A stretch of DNA of 49,497 nt from Hymenobacter rubidus (GCF_016734815.1 NZ_JAERQF010000040.1:1-49497); one strand, 5' to 3'. Counted from the first letter of the stretch, positions 7,391-15,896 are shown. A program made the numbers and translations. Notes: generated by a model not told the origin, from the letters alone.

Positions 7391-8296
7391 ATGTCCGATT
7401 TTCGTTTGCGGGTGTTTCAGGCCGTGGCCCAGCACCTAAGTTTTACCAAGGCGGCGCAGGGCTTGTTTATCACCCAGCCCGCCGTCACCAAGCACATTCG
7501 CGAGCTGGAGCGGCAGTACGGACAGCGGCTGCTGGAACGCCGGGGCAACCGGGTGGCCCTCACCGAAGCGGGCCGGCTGCTGCTGGCGCACGCCGATGCC
7601 GTCATGGGCGCGCAACAGCAGCTGGAAGAGCGGCTCCATGCCCTGCGCGACCCCGACGAAGCGGCCGGCCGCCTGCGCCTGGGCGCCAGCACCACGCTCA
7701 GCCAATACGTGCTGCCTAGCCTGTTGCCAGCCTTTCAGCGGCGCTACCCCAAAGTAGAGCTGACGCTGCTCAACGCCAATTCGGAGCACATTGCCGAAGC
7801 CCTGCTGCACGGCAACCTCGACCTCGGTTTTGTGGAAGGCCGCTCCCGCTCCCGCGACTTGCACCACGAACTCCTGCTGCCCGATGAGCTGGTGGCCGTG
7901 CGCGCTGCTACCCCGGCCGGCCCCGCGCCGCTAGCGCTGGCCGAGGCGCTGGCCTGCCCACTGGTGCTGCGCGAGCGCGGCTCGGGCACGCTGGAGGTGC
8001 TGGAATTTGCCCTGCGGGAACGGAAAATCAAGCTTGCCAGCCTGTCGGTGGCTTTTTATTTCGACAACACCGAAGCCATTAAAAGCTACCTCGAAGCGGC
8101 GCCGGAGGCGTTGGGGTTTGTGTCGCGCAGGGCGCTGAGCCGCGAGCTGGCCACCGGCCACCTCGAAATAGTGCCCGTGACTAGCCTTCACCTCCCCCGT
8201 CAGTTTGACGCCGTGTGGGTGCAGGGCCAGCCCCTGACCCGTCCGGCGCAGCGGTTTCTGGTCTTCGTGCAGCAGCATGTCAAAGTCATGCTATAA
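7391..8296 (+). CDS. LysR family regulator, probably of the adjacent YeiH-type exporter
   Basis: This 301-residue regulator has an N-terminal winged helix-turn-helix (LSFTKAAQGLFITQPAVTKH, about residues 16-35) and a LysR substrate-binding domain from about residue 90 (GRLRLGASTTLSQYVLPSLL). That pattern is typical of the CysB/CbbR-like group with small anionic or sulfur-related effectors. The next gene, 63 bases downstream on the same strand, is a YeiH-type transporter. In E. coli the LysR regulator YeiE is likewise encoded beside yeiH, though divergently. The stop codon overlaps a perfect palindrome that could be its own operator. The family is certain; the effector is not known. Confidence 0.95.
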   Translation: MSDFRLRVFQAVAQHLSFTKAAQGLFITQPAVTKHIRELERQYGQRLLERRGNRVALTEAGRLLLAHADAVMGAQQQLEERLHALRDPDEAAGRLRLGASTTLSQYVLPSLLPAFQRRYPKVELTLLNANSEHIAEALLHGNLDLGFVEGRSRSRDLHHELLLPDELVAVRAATPAGPAPLALAEALACPLVLRERGSGTLEVLEFALRERKIKLASLSVAFYFDNTEAIKSYLEAAPEALGFVSRRALSRELATGHLEIVPVTSLHLPRQFDAVWVQGQPLTRPAQRFLVFVQQHVKVML

Positions 8297-8307
8297 CTTT
8301 AAGTTAT
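8293..8307. promoter_or_regulatory. candidate LysR operator before the exporter gene
   Basis: ATAACTTTAAGTTAT is a perfect 7-1-7 palindrome containing the LysR-type T-N11-A signature. Its first bases overlap the TAA stop of the LysR gene. Two further ATAAC blocks follow (about 8314 and 8326) in a short AT-rich stretch before the exporter start at 8360. The role is inferred from motif and position. Confidence 0.5.
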
Positions 8308-8359
8308 TTCATATAACATTTTAAGATAACCATGTAGCAGGGTGGCGCCGTAAATTCGA

Positions 8360-9421
8360 ATGCTCATTACCATCCTCGCTATGCCTCGTCCCACCCTGTT
8401 GCCGCCCGCAGCCAAGCGTTTGGCCACCGCGCCCGTTTCTACGCCGCCTACTGGTTTCTTTGGCCGTTGCCATACGCCGCATCTGGTGCTGGGGCATGCC
8501 GTAACGGGAAGCCAGCTGGTATTTGGCACATTGCTGCTGTTTTGCCTCACGCCGTGGGCGTCGCCGCCCGTGGCGCTGGCCCTCGGACTGCTACTGGCCC
8601 AAACGGTGGGCAACCCCTTTAGCCGCCACACCAAGTGGTTCACCACCAGGCTGCTCCAGTACTCGGTGGTAGGGCTGGGCTTTGGAATGAATGCCCACGC
8701 GGCAGTGCAGGCCGGGCGCGAGGGCATTCTGTTCACGGTGGCGTCCATTGGCGGCACGCTGGTGCTGGGCTACGTGGTAGGGCGCTGGCTGGGGCTGGGG
8801 CGCCGTGTGGTACACCTCATTTCCTGCGGCACCGCCATTTGCGGGGGCAGCGCCATTGCCGCCGTGGGGCCGGTGCTGCGGGCCCAGGACGAAGAAATGT
8901 CGGTAGCGCTGGGCACGGTGTTCGTGCTCAATGCGCTGGCGCTGTTTGCCTTCCCGCCCATTGGCCACGCGCTGGCCCTGACGCAGCACCAGTTTGGCCT
9001 GTGGTGCGCCATTGCCATTCACGACACTTCGTCGGTGGTGGGCGCTGCCGCCGCTTACGGCGACGAGGCCCTGCAGGTAGCCACCACGGTGAAGCTGGCC
9101 CGCGCCCTCTGGATTATTCCGGTGGCCTTAGGTACGGCGCTCGCATTCAAGCAGAAAGGCGTGAAAGTGCAGCTGCCTTACTTCATCCTCGGCTTTGTGC
9201 TGGCTATGCTGGTTAACACCTACGTGCCGGCGGCCCGGCCACTGGGGCCGGCGCTGGTGGGCTTGGCCAAAACGGGCCTCACGGTCACGCTCTTTTTCAT
9301 TGGCGCGGGGTTGTCGATGGCGGTCGTAAAGGCGGTGGGGGCGCGGCCGTATCTGCTGGGGGCGTTGCTGTGGCTGGCCGTGTCGTGTGTTTCTCTCTGG
9401 ACAGTTCTGCGAGTCGTGTAG
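8360..9421 (+). CDS. YeiH/UPF0324 family putative sulfate exporter
   Basis: This 353-residue inner-membrane protein belongs to the YeiH (conserved hypothetical 698) family, annotated as putative sulfate or sulfonate exporters. About ten hydrophobic helices are seen. The family signatures CGTAICGGSAIAAVGP (Cys156 to Pro171) and AIHDTSSVVGAAAAYG are intact, as is the C-terminal VTLFFIGAGLSM. The start at 8360 gives a cytoplasmic leader of about 40 residues; ATG at 8381 is an alternative. It follows a LysR gene on the same strand with a likely operator in the gap, suggesting autoregulated expression of the pair. The transported ion cannot be deduced from the sequence. Confidence 0.9.
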   Translation: MLITILAMPRPTLLPPAAKRLATAPVSTPPTGFFGRCHTPHLVLGHAVTGSQLVFGTLLLFCLTPWASPPVALALGLLLAQTVGNPFSRHTKWFTTRLLQYSVVGLGFGMNAHAAVQAGREGILFTVASIGGTLVLGYVVGRWLGLGRRVVHLISCGTAICGGSAIAAVGPVLRAQDEEMSVALGTVFVLNALALFAFPPIGHALALTQHQFGLWCAIAIHDTSSVVGAAAAYGDEALQVATTVKLARALWIIPVALGTALAFKQKGVKVQLPYFILGFVLAMLVNTYVPAARPLGPALVGLAKTGLTVTLFFIGAGLSMAVVKAVGARPYLLGALLWLAVSCVSLWTVLRVV

Positions 9422-9565
9422 TACGCGCTAGCCGGTTAGCCACCAAGTGAACGGACCGAAGTAAAAAGGAGCAATAAATTATATGTAAAAAATTCTATCT
9501 GTTTTTGCTAATAATTGATTGTTAAGTTGATGTATTTATAATAATTAAAATTTGAAAAATAATAA

Positions 9566-9595
9566 ATTGGCCGCTTAGTATAAATGATACTTTTT
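9566..9595 (+). promoter_or_regulatory. candidate promoter in an AT-rich intergenic island
   Basis: The gap 9422-9627 becomes very AT-rich from about 9475, unlike its GC-rich surroundings. ATTG at 9566-9569 and TACTTTTT at 9588-9595 match the Bacteroidota -33 (TTTG) and -7 (TAnnTTTG) motifs with one mismatch each and an 18-base spacer. AGTATAAATGATACT (9578-9592) overlaps the -7 box as a palindrome and could be an operator. The gene starting at 9628 would have a leader of about 25 bases. Confidence 0.4.
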
Positions 9596-9627
9596 TTAAT
9601 TACATTTATGTAAACCAATGGAATGCT

Positions 9628-9954
9628 ATGATGAATACAAGGCCGTTTTACTCCAGTCATCCCGATGCTAAAGGGTCAACTATTTATCACACTCACCCGC
9701 TGTGCCGCATTGCTCAGCAGATAGCGCCCGAAGCCAGAATTGAGGGTATGGGCGAAGACCGGGAGCAATGTCCGTTTTGTTTTGTGCTGGGAGAGTTCCA
9801 GACCAACCGCGAGCAACGCCGACGGCAGCCCGTCGCCGCTTTGTATCATCCTGCCGTTGAGCAACGCGTAGCAGGCGAGCGGGCCGTAAACCGTCAGAAC
9901 ATGCGGCAAGCCCCAAGCCAGAGCAGCTCGTCCGGCTTCAACCAGCAGGCTTAG
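9628..9954 (+). CDS. small Cys/His-containing protein, possible zinc ribbon
   Basis: This 108-residue protein is of unknown function. The N-terminal half carries paired metal-ligand candidates: YHTHPLC (about residues 20-26) and CPFC (about residues 49-52), an H/C...CxxC spacing like a small zinc ribbon. Between them is IAPEARIEGMGEDREQ. The C-terminal half is polar and low in complexity (SQSSSSGFNQQA at the end). ATG at 9628 is followed directly by a second ATG at 9631, and either could be used. An AT-rich promoter-like region precedes it and a membrane glycosyltransferase gene follows after 37 bases. I recognise no named family; the Cys/His pattern is the main reason to believe it is a gene. 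Confidence 0.6.
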   Translation: MMNTRPFYSSHPDAKGSTIYHTHPLCRIAQQIAPEARIEGMGEDREQCPFCFVLGEFQTNREQRRRQPVAALYHPAVEQRVAGERAVNRQNMRQAPSQSSSSGFNQQA

Positions 9955-9991
9955 GCAGGGGGGCTGCGTAGGCTGGCCAGCTAGCATCTTT

Positions 9992-11671
9992 GTGGAGCAG
10001 TGGCTGGCACCAACTCCACTGCCGCACCTTTTGGCCTTTTTCTATACATTCTTTCGGGCACGCCGCTGGGTGGTGCGCCTGTTTTTTGGGGCTCTGGTGC
10101 TGCTGGGCATTGCCCTGCACCGAGACTACGGCATGAGCTGGGACGAACCCGCCGACCGACTCAGCGCCTTTGTAAGTGCCAAGTATGTAGCGTTGCGGGT
10201 GGCACCTGAGCTGGCGGCCCGGCAGCCGCGCTTGGCCGATATTCCGGACATCCGCTCGCACGCCGATGCCGACCACGGTGCCCTCTTTATGCTGCCGCTG
10301 GTGGTGCTGGAAGCCTTGTGGCCCGGCCCTGACCCCGCCGAATGGGCTTACCGACGGCACTTGGCGGTGTTCCTGCTGTTTGTGGCCGGGGCGTGGGGCG
10401 TGTACCGGCTGGGCCGCGAGCGGCTGGGTAGCTGGCGCTGGGGCTTGCTGGGGGCCGGCCTGCTGGTGCTGTCGCCGCGCCTGTTTGGCGAGGCGTTTTA
10501 CAATGCCAAGGACCTGGTTTTTCTGAGTTTGTTCACGCTGGCCGTGCTCACGCTGCTCTGGCTGTTGCGGCAGCCCACGGGGGGGCGGGCCTTGCTGCAC
10601 GCCGCGGCCACGGCCGCCGCGCTCGACGTGCGCAGCATGGGGGTAGTGCTGTTGCCGCTCACATTGGGGTTTGCGGCGTTGGAAATGGCGTACCGGCCGA
10701 AGGAGCGCCGGCCGCTGGCGGGCGCGCTGGCCCTGTACCTGCCGGCAGCAGCGGTACTGGTGGTGCTGGGCTGGCCCTACCTGTGGGAGCATCCGGTGGG
10801 CAATTTTGTGGCTGCGCTGCGCAGTTTCAGCCACTTTGGGCGATTGAAAATTGACGTGTTTTACCTGGGACAGTTCGTGTCGATTCGGGAATTGCCGTGG
10901 CACTACGCGCCGGTGTGGCTGCTCATTACCACGCCGTGGCCGTACGTGGCCCTGTTTGGGGTGGGGCTGGTGGGCATGAGCGGGGCGGTGTGGCAGGCGG
11001 GGCCGGCGCAGTGGCTGCGGCGCGCAAGCGCTCGATACGACTTGCTGCTACTGGCCTGGTTCTTCGGTCCGCTGCTGGCCGTGATGGTGCTGCATTCGGT
11101 GCTGTACGACGGCTGGCGGCACCTCTACTTCATCTATCCGGCTTTTTTGCTCATTGCCGTGCAGGGCTTGCAGTGGCTGTGGCGAGCTTGGCAAACAAGG
11201 CTCGACGGAGCGCCAACCGACCGAGCGCGGCGGGTGGCCCTCGGGGCCGTGCTGGCAGCTTTGGCGCTGGGTACGGCGCAAGTCGGCTGGCGCATGGTGG
11301 CCGAGCATCCGTTCCAATACGTGTACTTCAGTTTTCTGCCCGGCCGGGCCATTGAGCAGAATTTTGAGCGCGACTGGTGGGGGCTCTCCATAAAGCAGGG
11401 CCTAGAGTGGGTGCTGGCCCACGATGCGCGCCCGCAGGTGCCGGTGAGCATGGACGCCCGCACCGAACTCACCTTGCAAATCAACGCCAAGATGCTGCCT
11501 CCGGCCGCCCGCGCCCGCCTGCGGGTGGTGTCGCCCGATTCGGCTGTGGGCGGCTATTTCCTGAGCATTCACCGCTGGCATCCGGGGCCGTACCCCGCCA
11601 GCATGGGGCAGCCGGTGCACACCATTCGGGTGGGCGGGGCAACTATTCTGACGGTGCTGCGGCGGCGCTGA
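9992..11671 (+). CDS. GT-C fold glycosyltransferase (family 39 / ArnT-like)
   Basis: This 559-residue integral membrane protein has about eleven hydrophobic helices and a soluble C-terminal part. The first extracytoplasmic loop holds YGMSWDEPADR with Asp51-Glu52, the acidic motif that binds the lipid-linked sugar donor in protein mannosyltransferases and ArnT-like enzymes. RSHADADHG in the same loop and the later loop LYDGWRHLYFIYP fit the family. Such enzymes move a sugar from a polyprenyl phosphate to a protein or lipid on the outer face of the inner membrane. The start is GTG at 9992, since no ATG is available ahead of the first helix. The acceptor is unknown. It may be co-transcribed with the small gene 37 bases upstream. 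Confidence 0.85.
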   Translation: MEQWLAPTPLPHLLAFFYTFFRARRWVVRLFFGALVLLGIALHRDYGMSWDEPADRLSAFVSAKYVALRVAPELAARQPRLADIPDIRSHADADHGALFMLPLVVLEALWPGPDPAEWAYRRHLAVFLLFVAGAWGVYRLGRERLGSWRWGLLGAGLLVLSPRLFGEAFYNAKDLVFLSLFTLAVLTLLWLLRQPTGGRALLHAAATAAALDVRSMGVVLLPLTLGFAALEMAYRPKERRPLAGALALYLPAAAVLVVLGWPYLWEHPVGNFVAALRSFSHFGRLKIDVFYLGQFVSIRELPWHYAPVWLLITTPWPYVALFGVGLVGMSGAVWQAGPAQWLRRASARYDLLLLAWFFGPLLAVMVLHSVLYDGWRHLYFIYPAFLLIAVQGLQWLWRAWQTRLDGAPTDRARRVALGAVLAALALGTAQVGWRMVAEHPFQYVYFSFLPGRAIEQNFERDWWGLSIKQGLEWVLAHDARPQVPVSMDARTELTLQINAKMLPPAARARLRVVSPDSAVGGYFLSIHRWHPGPYPASMGQPVHTIRVGGATILTVLRRR

Positions 11672-11718
11672 GTAGGCGGCGGGACGTTTCTTTGCGTTCA
11701 GGTTGTCCTGCTTTTTAG

Positions 11719-11800
11719 TTGTCAGTTGTTCGAGGTCGGTTGTTCGCTTCAACGTAAACCCCTCGACTGAAATTAACAACAGACAACGAACAACGAGCAA
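11719..11800. repeat. inverted heptanucleotide arrays, locus H1
   Basis: Left array 11719-11746 has four 7-bp units: TTGTCAG, TTGTTCG, AGGTCGG, TTGTTCG. Right array 11773-11800 has four units in the opposite direction (ttaacaa, cagacaa, cgaacaa, cgagcaa), reading TTGCTCG, TTGTTCG, TTGTCTG, TTGTTAA on the other strand. The spacer is 26 bases. The right array ends 15 bases before the next start codon, so it lies in that leader. Confidence 0.85.
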
Positions 11801-11815
11801 TTATACAACTACCTT

Positions 11816-12988
11816 ATGCTGCTGCTTGAAGTGACCAATGCCCGCCTGGCGCGACAATTTATTGAATTACCTGCCCGCCTACACAAGGATGTGCCTCACT
11901 ACATTGGGCCGCTGGAAAACGAGGTAGAAGTCGTCTTTGACCCGGTCAAAAACCCAAAATTCACCAACGGCGAAGCCATTCGCTGGGTGCTGACCGATGC
12001 CGGTACGGGCGAGGTGGTGGGGCGGGTAGCGGCGTTTCTGAACCGCGACGCCGTGGACGTGCAGAACGCCGACCTGCCCACCGGCGGCCTGGGCTTCTTT
12101 GAGTGCATCGACGACCAGGCGGCGGCCAATGAGCTGTTCGACGCCGGGCGCAAGTGGCTGCTGGCGCGCGGCATGCAGGCCATGGACGGCCCCATCAACT
12201 TCGGCGAGCGGGACCGGTTCTGGGGCCTGCTCATCGATGGCTATGACCTGGAGCCGAACTACGGCATGTTCTGGCACCCACCGTACTACCGGCAGCTGTT
12301 CGAAACCTACGGCTTTCAGCTCTATTTCAAGCAGTACACTTGCTACCGCACCACCGAGGCGCCACTGCACCCCAGCTTCGCCAAGCGGGCCGAAGAGCAC
12401 GCCGGGGCGTACCGTTTCGAGCATGCCCGCAAGCAAAACCCCGAGCGGCTGGCCCAAGATTTCCACCACGTGTATAACCTGGCCTGGGCCCGGCATTCAG
12501 GCGTGAAGCACATGACGCTGGACCAGGCCCGCCGCATTGTGCGCGAAATGAAGCCCGTGCTGGACGAGCGCCTGCTGTGGTTTGCCTACCACGGCCAGGA
12601 GCCGGTGGCTTTTTTCATCAGTCTGCCCGAGCTCAACCAGATTTTCAAGCACGTGGGCCGGCGCCTGAACCTGTGGGGTAAGCTACGTTTTGTGGTAGCC
12701 CAATGGCGTTTCATGCGGCGGCCCGACAAAAAAATGTTTGGCATCATTTACGGGGTGGTGCCCGAGCACCAGGGCAAAGGCGTGGACGCCGCGATGCTGG
12801 TATACGCCCGGCAGGCCTTCATCGACGCGGGCTATGCCGACCTGGAAATGAACTGGATTGGCGACTTCAACCCGCGCATGCTGGTGACCATCCGCTCTAT
12901 CGGCGCCAAAATCATCAAAACCCACGCCACTTACCGCTACCTCTTCGACCGGGAGCGGCCGTTTGAGCGCATGCCCATCATTCGGTGA
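11816..12988 (+). CDS. YghO-like GNAT-fold acyltransferase-related protein
   Basis: This 390-residue cytoplasmic protein resembles E. coli YghO and related GNAT-like proteins of unknown substrate. The N-terminal part (VPHYIGPLENEVEVVFDPVK) and the central DGPINFGERDRFWGLLIDGY are family hallmarks. The C-terminal half carries a GNAT acyl-CoA-binding pattern in GVVPEHQGKGVDAAMLVYAR (Q-G-K-G in the place of the Q/R-x-x-G-x-G/A loop), and EMNWIGDFNPRML follows. The start at 11816 is the only sensible one. It follows the inverted heptamer arrays by 15 bases. No pathway partner is visible. Confidence 0.8.
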   Translation: MLLLEVTNARLARQFIELPARLHKDVPHYIGPLENEVEVVFDPVKNPKFTNGEAIRWVLTDAGTGEVVGRVAAFLNRDAVDVQNADLPTGGLGFFECIDDQAAANELFDAGRKWLLARGMQAMDGPINFGERDRFWGLLIDGYDLEPNYGMFWHPPYYRQLFETYGFQLYFKQYTCYRTTEAPLHPSFAKRAEEHAGAYRFEHARKQNPERLAQDFHHVYNLAWARHSGVKHMTLDQARRIVREMKPVLDERLLWFAYHGQEPVAFFISLPELNQIFKHVGRRLNLWGKLRFVVAQWRFMRRPDKKMFGIIYGVVPEHQGKGVDAAMLVYARQAFIDAGYADLEMNWIGDFNPRMLVTIRSIGAKIIKTHATYRYLFDRERPFERMPIIR

Positions 12989-13066
12989 AATACTGCTTGG
13001 CAAACGTCATGCAGAGCGCAGCGAAGCATCTCGCGTGCAACAGTATTTCAATCACAAGAAAAGATT

Positions 13067-13213
13067 TAGAGCAGTTTCGGAGTCGGTGTACCGTAGCGCG
13101 AACGGTGTAGTTCGCGTCCCCGCGCCGTCTTATCGAAGCGACTGGCGCGAGGACGCGAACTACAAAGTTCGCGCTACTTCCAGCGCCTGTACACCGACTC
13201 CGAAACCGCTGTA
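13067..13213. mobile_element. MITE-like element (core type B), copy 3
   Basis: A 147-bp element with ends TAGAGCAGTTTCGG and CCGAAACCGCTGTA. The core has GTAGCGCGAACGGTGTAG and its partner ACTACAAAGTTCGCGCTAC. A longer terminal match is also visible (GAGTCGGTGTAC against GTACACCGACTC), which makes this the cleanest copy. Confidence 0.87.
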
Positions 13214-13378
13214 GAGCAGTTTTCGGGTTGGAGTACGGATGTAGAGACGCACTATTTTGCGTCTCGTCGTTGAACGGAATCGTGCAACGTTACTCCCGCG
13301 AGCTGTTCAACGACGAGACGCAAAATATGGCGTCTCTATCCCGTTCAAACGACCATACACTGACTTGAAACCGCTCTA
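13212..13378. mobile_element. MITE-like element with a different palindromic core (type D)
   Basis: A 167-bp element with the same ends as type B (TAGAGCAGTTTTCGGG and TTGAAACCGCTCTA) but an unrelated core: GAGACGCACTATTTTGCGTC with CGTCGTTGAACG, mirrored by CGTTCAACGACGAGACGC. The same ends around a new core point to modular exchange. It abuts the preceding element through one shared TA. Confidence 0.85.
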
Positions 13379-13454
13379 AATCAACAAAGCGGGAGAGATA
13401 CTTCGCTGCGCTCTGCATGACCGTTTTTCAGGCCTTCAACCTACCATTCATTGC

Positions 13455-15863
13455 CTAGAATGGATATCCGATGGCCAGGTTGAAGCGGCCGGTGGTGCTG
13501 GCGGGCTTGCCGTAGGGGGCTTGCAGCGGAAGGGCATAGTCGAAGCGGATGACGAAAAACTGCACGTCGATGCGCAGGCCCACGCCATAGCCCACGGCCA
13601 GCTGGCTGAGGAAGGTGCTGGTGTTGAACTCGCCGCCGGGGCGGGCCTCATCTTTGTTGGCCAGCCAGATGTTGCCGGCATCTACGAACACGGCGCCTTT
13701 CACGTAGGGCACCAGGTCCTGGCGGTATTCCACGTTGCCCTCGAGGCGGATGTCGCCCACCTGGTCGTAGAAGCTGTTGAGGTTTTGCTCGGTGCTGACG
13801 GGGTGGTAGGTGCCGGGGCCGATGCCGCGCGCCGCGAAGGCCCGCACACTGTTGGGCCCGCCGATGCCGTATTGCTTGGGGTAGGGCAGCACGTCGGAGT
13901 TGCCGTAGGGCATGCCAATGCCGGCCTGGAAGCGGGCCACAATGCGGTTGCCGGACGTCGGGTTGGGGCTGATGCGGTAGTACTCGCGCACCTCAAAATC
14001 GAACTTCAGGTACTGGCTGAATTCCTGGCCGGCAATGGTGTACTTGCCGTTGGCATCCTTGGCTTGGCCGATGCTGCTGGCAATGCCCTGGGCCACGTTG
14101 CCGCTGCCCTCCACCTGCCCGCTGAAGTAAATCTGCTGGCGGCGCTGCTCCAGCACCTGCTGGTTGTAGGTGTAGCGGTAGGAGCTGGCCAGGATGAACT
14201 GCTGCTGGAACGCGCTTTTCAGGAAGCGGCGCTTGGCCAGCAGCGTGTCGAAGGCCGCCGTGGTGTTGGCCAGGCGCACATAGGTGATGTCGATGGGCCG
14301 GATTTCCTGCTCGTTGGTAATCTTGGTTTTGAAGCTGTAGCCGTAGTTCAGGTTGAAGAAATCCTCGTTGAAATACCCGGCCCGGTTCACCGTGCGGTAG
14401 CCGGCCCCGATGATGGTGCGGGGCTGGAAATCGGAGTTCGGCAAGTGCACATCAAGCAGCGGCAAATCGGGCACCACGAGGCGCGGGATGAGCAGCTGCG
14501 CATTCAGCCCCAGCTCGTAGCTGGTGAGGCCAATGCCCCCGCTGCCACTGCCCGTCTGGGTTTCGGTCGAGGCCACGGCGTTGATGAGCAGCTGCTCGCC
14601 ACCGCGCAGGGCCGAGCGGTTGCGAAACGACACCGTGACGCCGGGGCCGGTGAAGCCGTTGCTTTTCGACACCAGCTGCAGGTCGGCCCGCAGGCTCTTC
14701 TTCTTGAGCTGGGTCATCAGCACGTCGGCATCCAGCCGGGCGCGGCCACCGGAGTCGCCGGCAACGGCGGGCTTCATCCGGATTTCCACAAATTTGAACG
14801 TGTTCAGGCTCATCAGGCGGCTGATGGTCTGGTCGCGCCGTTTGCGGCGGTACAGGCTGTCGGGGTAGAGGAAGGTGGCGCGGGTGATGGCGCTGGCCTT
14901 GAATACTTTCTCGTCGGGAAAGTACTGGTATTTTCGGAACATCAGCGGCTGCCGAGTGGTGGTATCGGTCAGCACGTAGTTGGTATTCAACTTTATTTGG
15001 TCGAGCCAATAGGGGCGGGTGGCCTTGGCGGGGGCGGTGGGCTTCACGCGCAGGTACACGTTCACCTGATTATGCAGCGTGCTGTCCACCTGAAACAGAA
15101 TGTAATCGGGCGCGAAGTAGAAATAACCCTCGTTTTTCAGCACGTTGTCGATGCGGACCCGCTCGGCGGTGAAGGTGTTCAGGTTGTAAGCATCGCCCAC
15201 TTTCAGCAGCGTGCCGGGCTGGGTGGCGCGCACGGCCGCGTTTACCACCGTGTCGCTCTCCGGAAAGTGGATTTCCTTGATGGTGTACGCCTGGCCCGTG
15301 GTGGCCGTGTAGTCTACCTGGGCCGTTTTGGCCTGGGTTTTCACCTCGTGGCTCACCGTGCCATGAAAGAAGCCGTTGTTATAAAGCCGGTTGGTAATCA
15401 GTCCCTCCGTGGCGCTGATTTTTACGTCTTTCAGCAGCACCGGCGCTTGCCCGAATTTATCGGCCAGGAACTTGCCGAAGCCTTTTTTCTTGCCCACGCC
15501 CAGATGCCAGAAATACAGTTTGGGCCGCAAGCCCAAAAAGGAGGAATTGGGCTTGGGCGTAATAACCGATTCCAGTTCGGTTTGCAGCGTCGACTTTTTG
15601 GATAGCTTCTGAGGGCTTTTGATAATGACCTTGCTGCCGGTGTATAGCATCTGGCCCTCGGGAATGTAGCGCAGCCCCGAGCAAGCCGATAATAGAATGA
15701 AGAATGAGAAATGAAGAATGAGGAATTGAGGGCGGAGCGAGCGGTAGAAGGAGGTGGCCGCGCCAAGCCGTACCCGTGCTTTTGCGCGCAGCAAAGCAGC
15801 CAGCAGCGCAATGCTACGGAATGAGTTAGTTAAACGGTACTTCAAGTTGTTATAATTCTTCAT
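13455..15863 (-). CDS. tamL: TamL, outer-membrane Omp85-family lipoprotein
   Basis: This 802-residue protein is the Bacteroidota counterpart of TamA. It works with TamB at the outer membrane in envelope lipid transport or protein assembly. A lipobox LLSACSG places the lipidated Cys at residue 61, followed by the TamL hallmark LRYIPEGQMLYTGSKV. POTRA-like segments span about residues 75-400 (VLLKDVKISATEGLITNRLY; YFYFAPDYILFQVD), and the C-terminal half is a 16-strand-like Omp85 barrel with GGPNSVRAFAARGIGPG, ending in LAIGYPF. The signal region is unusually long. The only ATG is at 15863, inside a heptamer array, and the hydrophobic core FLILHFSFFILL is encoded by an inverted copy of that array. 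It starts 31 bases after the tamB stop, so the two form an operon. Confidence 0.9.
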   Translation of the reverse strand: MKNYNNLKYRLTNSFRSIALLAALLRAKARVRLGAATSFYRSLRPQFLILHFSFFILLSACSGLRYIPEGQMLYTGSKVIIKSPQKLSKKSTLQTELESVITPKPNSSFLGLRPKLYFWHLGVGKKKGFGKFLADKFGQAPVLLKDVKISATEGLITNRLYNNGFFHGTVSHEVKTQAKTAQVDYTATTGQAYTIKEIHFPESDTVVNAAVRATQPGTLLKVGDAYNLNTFTAERVRIDNVLKNEGYFYFAPDYILFQVDSTLHNQVNVYLRVKPTAPAKATRPYWLDQIKLNTNYVLTDTTTRQPLMFRKYQYFPDEKVFKASAITRATFLYPDSLYRRKRRDQTISRLMSLNTFKFVEIRMKPAVAGDSGGRARLDADVLMTQLKKKSLRADLQLVSKSNGFTGPGVTVSFRNRSALRGGEQLLINAVASTETQTGSGSGGIGLTSYELGLNAQLLIPRLVVPDLPLLDVHLPNSDFQPRTIIGAGYRTVNRAGYFNEDFFNLNYGYSFKTKITNEQEIRPIDITYVRLANTTAAFDTLLAKRRFLKSAFQQQFILASSYRYTYNQQVLEQRRQQIYFSGQVEGSGNVAQGIASSIGQAKDANGKYTIAGQEFSQYLKFDFEVREYYRISPNPTSGNRIVARFQAGIGMPYGNSDVLPYPKQYGIGGPNSVRAFAARGIGPGTYHPVSTEQNLNSFYDQVGDIRLEGNVEYRQDLVPYVKGAVFVDAGNIWLANKDEARPGGEFNTSTFLSQLAVGYGVGLRIDVQFFVIRFDYALPLQAPYGKPASTTGRFNLAIGYPF

Positions 15864-15896
15864 TCCTCATTCTTCATTCCTCATTCTTCATTCCTC
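15696..15896. repeat. inverted heptanucleotide arrays, locus H2, across tamB/tamL
   Basis: Array 15696-15730 has five units (aatgaag, aatgaga, aatgaag, aatgagg, aattgag). Array 15855-15896 has six units alternating attcttc and attcctc, the reverse complement of the first type. The 124-bp spacer encodes most of the first 45 residues of TamL. On the tamB/tamL strand the larger array reads (GAGGAAT GAAGAAT)n, giving an ATG every 7 bases at 15898, 15891, 15884, 15877, 15870 and 15863. The tamB TGA overlaps the first ATG. Confidence 0.9.

Larger units (their letters stand above)
13006..13421. repeat. type A palindrome carrying two adjacent inserted elements
   Basis: The outer arms GTCATGCAGAGCGCAGCGAA (13006) and CTTCGCTGCGCTCTGCATGAC (ending 13421) form a type A repeat. 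Between them lie two TA-bounded elements, 13067-13213 and 13212-13378, which share the TA at 13212-13213. Removing both would leave about 105 bp, close to a plain type A copy. The composite separates two convergent genes. Confidence 0.88.

Noticed and set aside
13521..15605. Long plus-strand open frame of nearly 700 codons opposite tamL
   Set aside because: It is antisense to a well-supported Omp85 gene. GC-rich codons with few stops on the opposite strand produce such frames; the product is Val/Gly/His-rich without domains.
13455..15863. tamL as a pseudogene because of the repeat-derived N-terminus
   Set aside because: The frame is open to the end, the lipobox and barrel are intact, and the repeat-encoded segment is still a good hydrophobic signal core.
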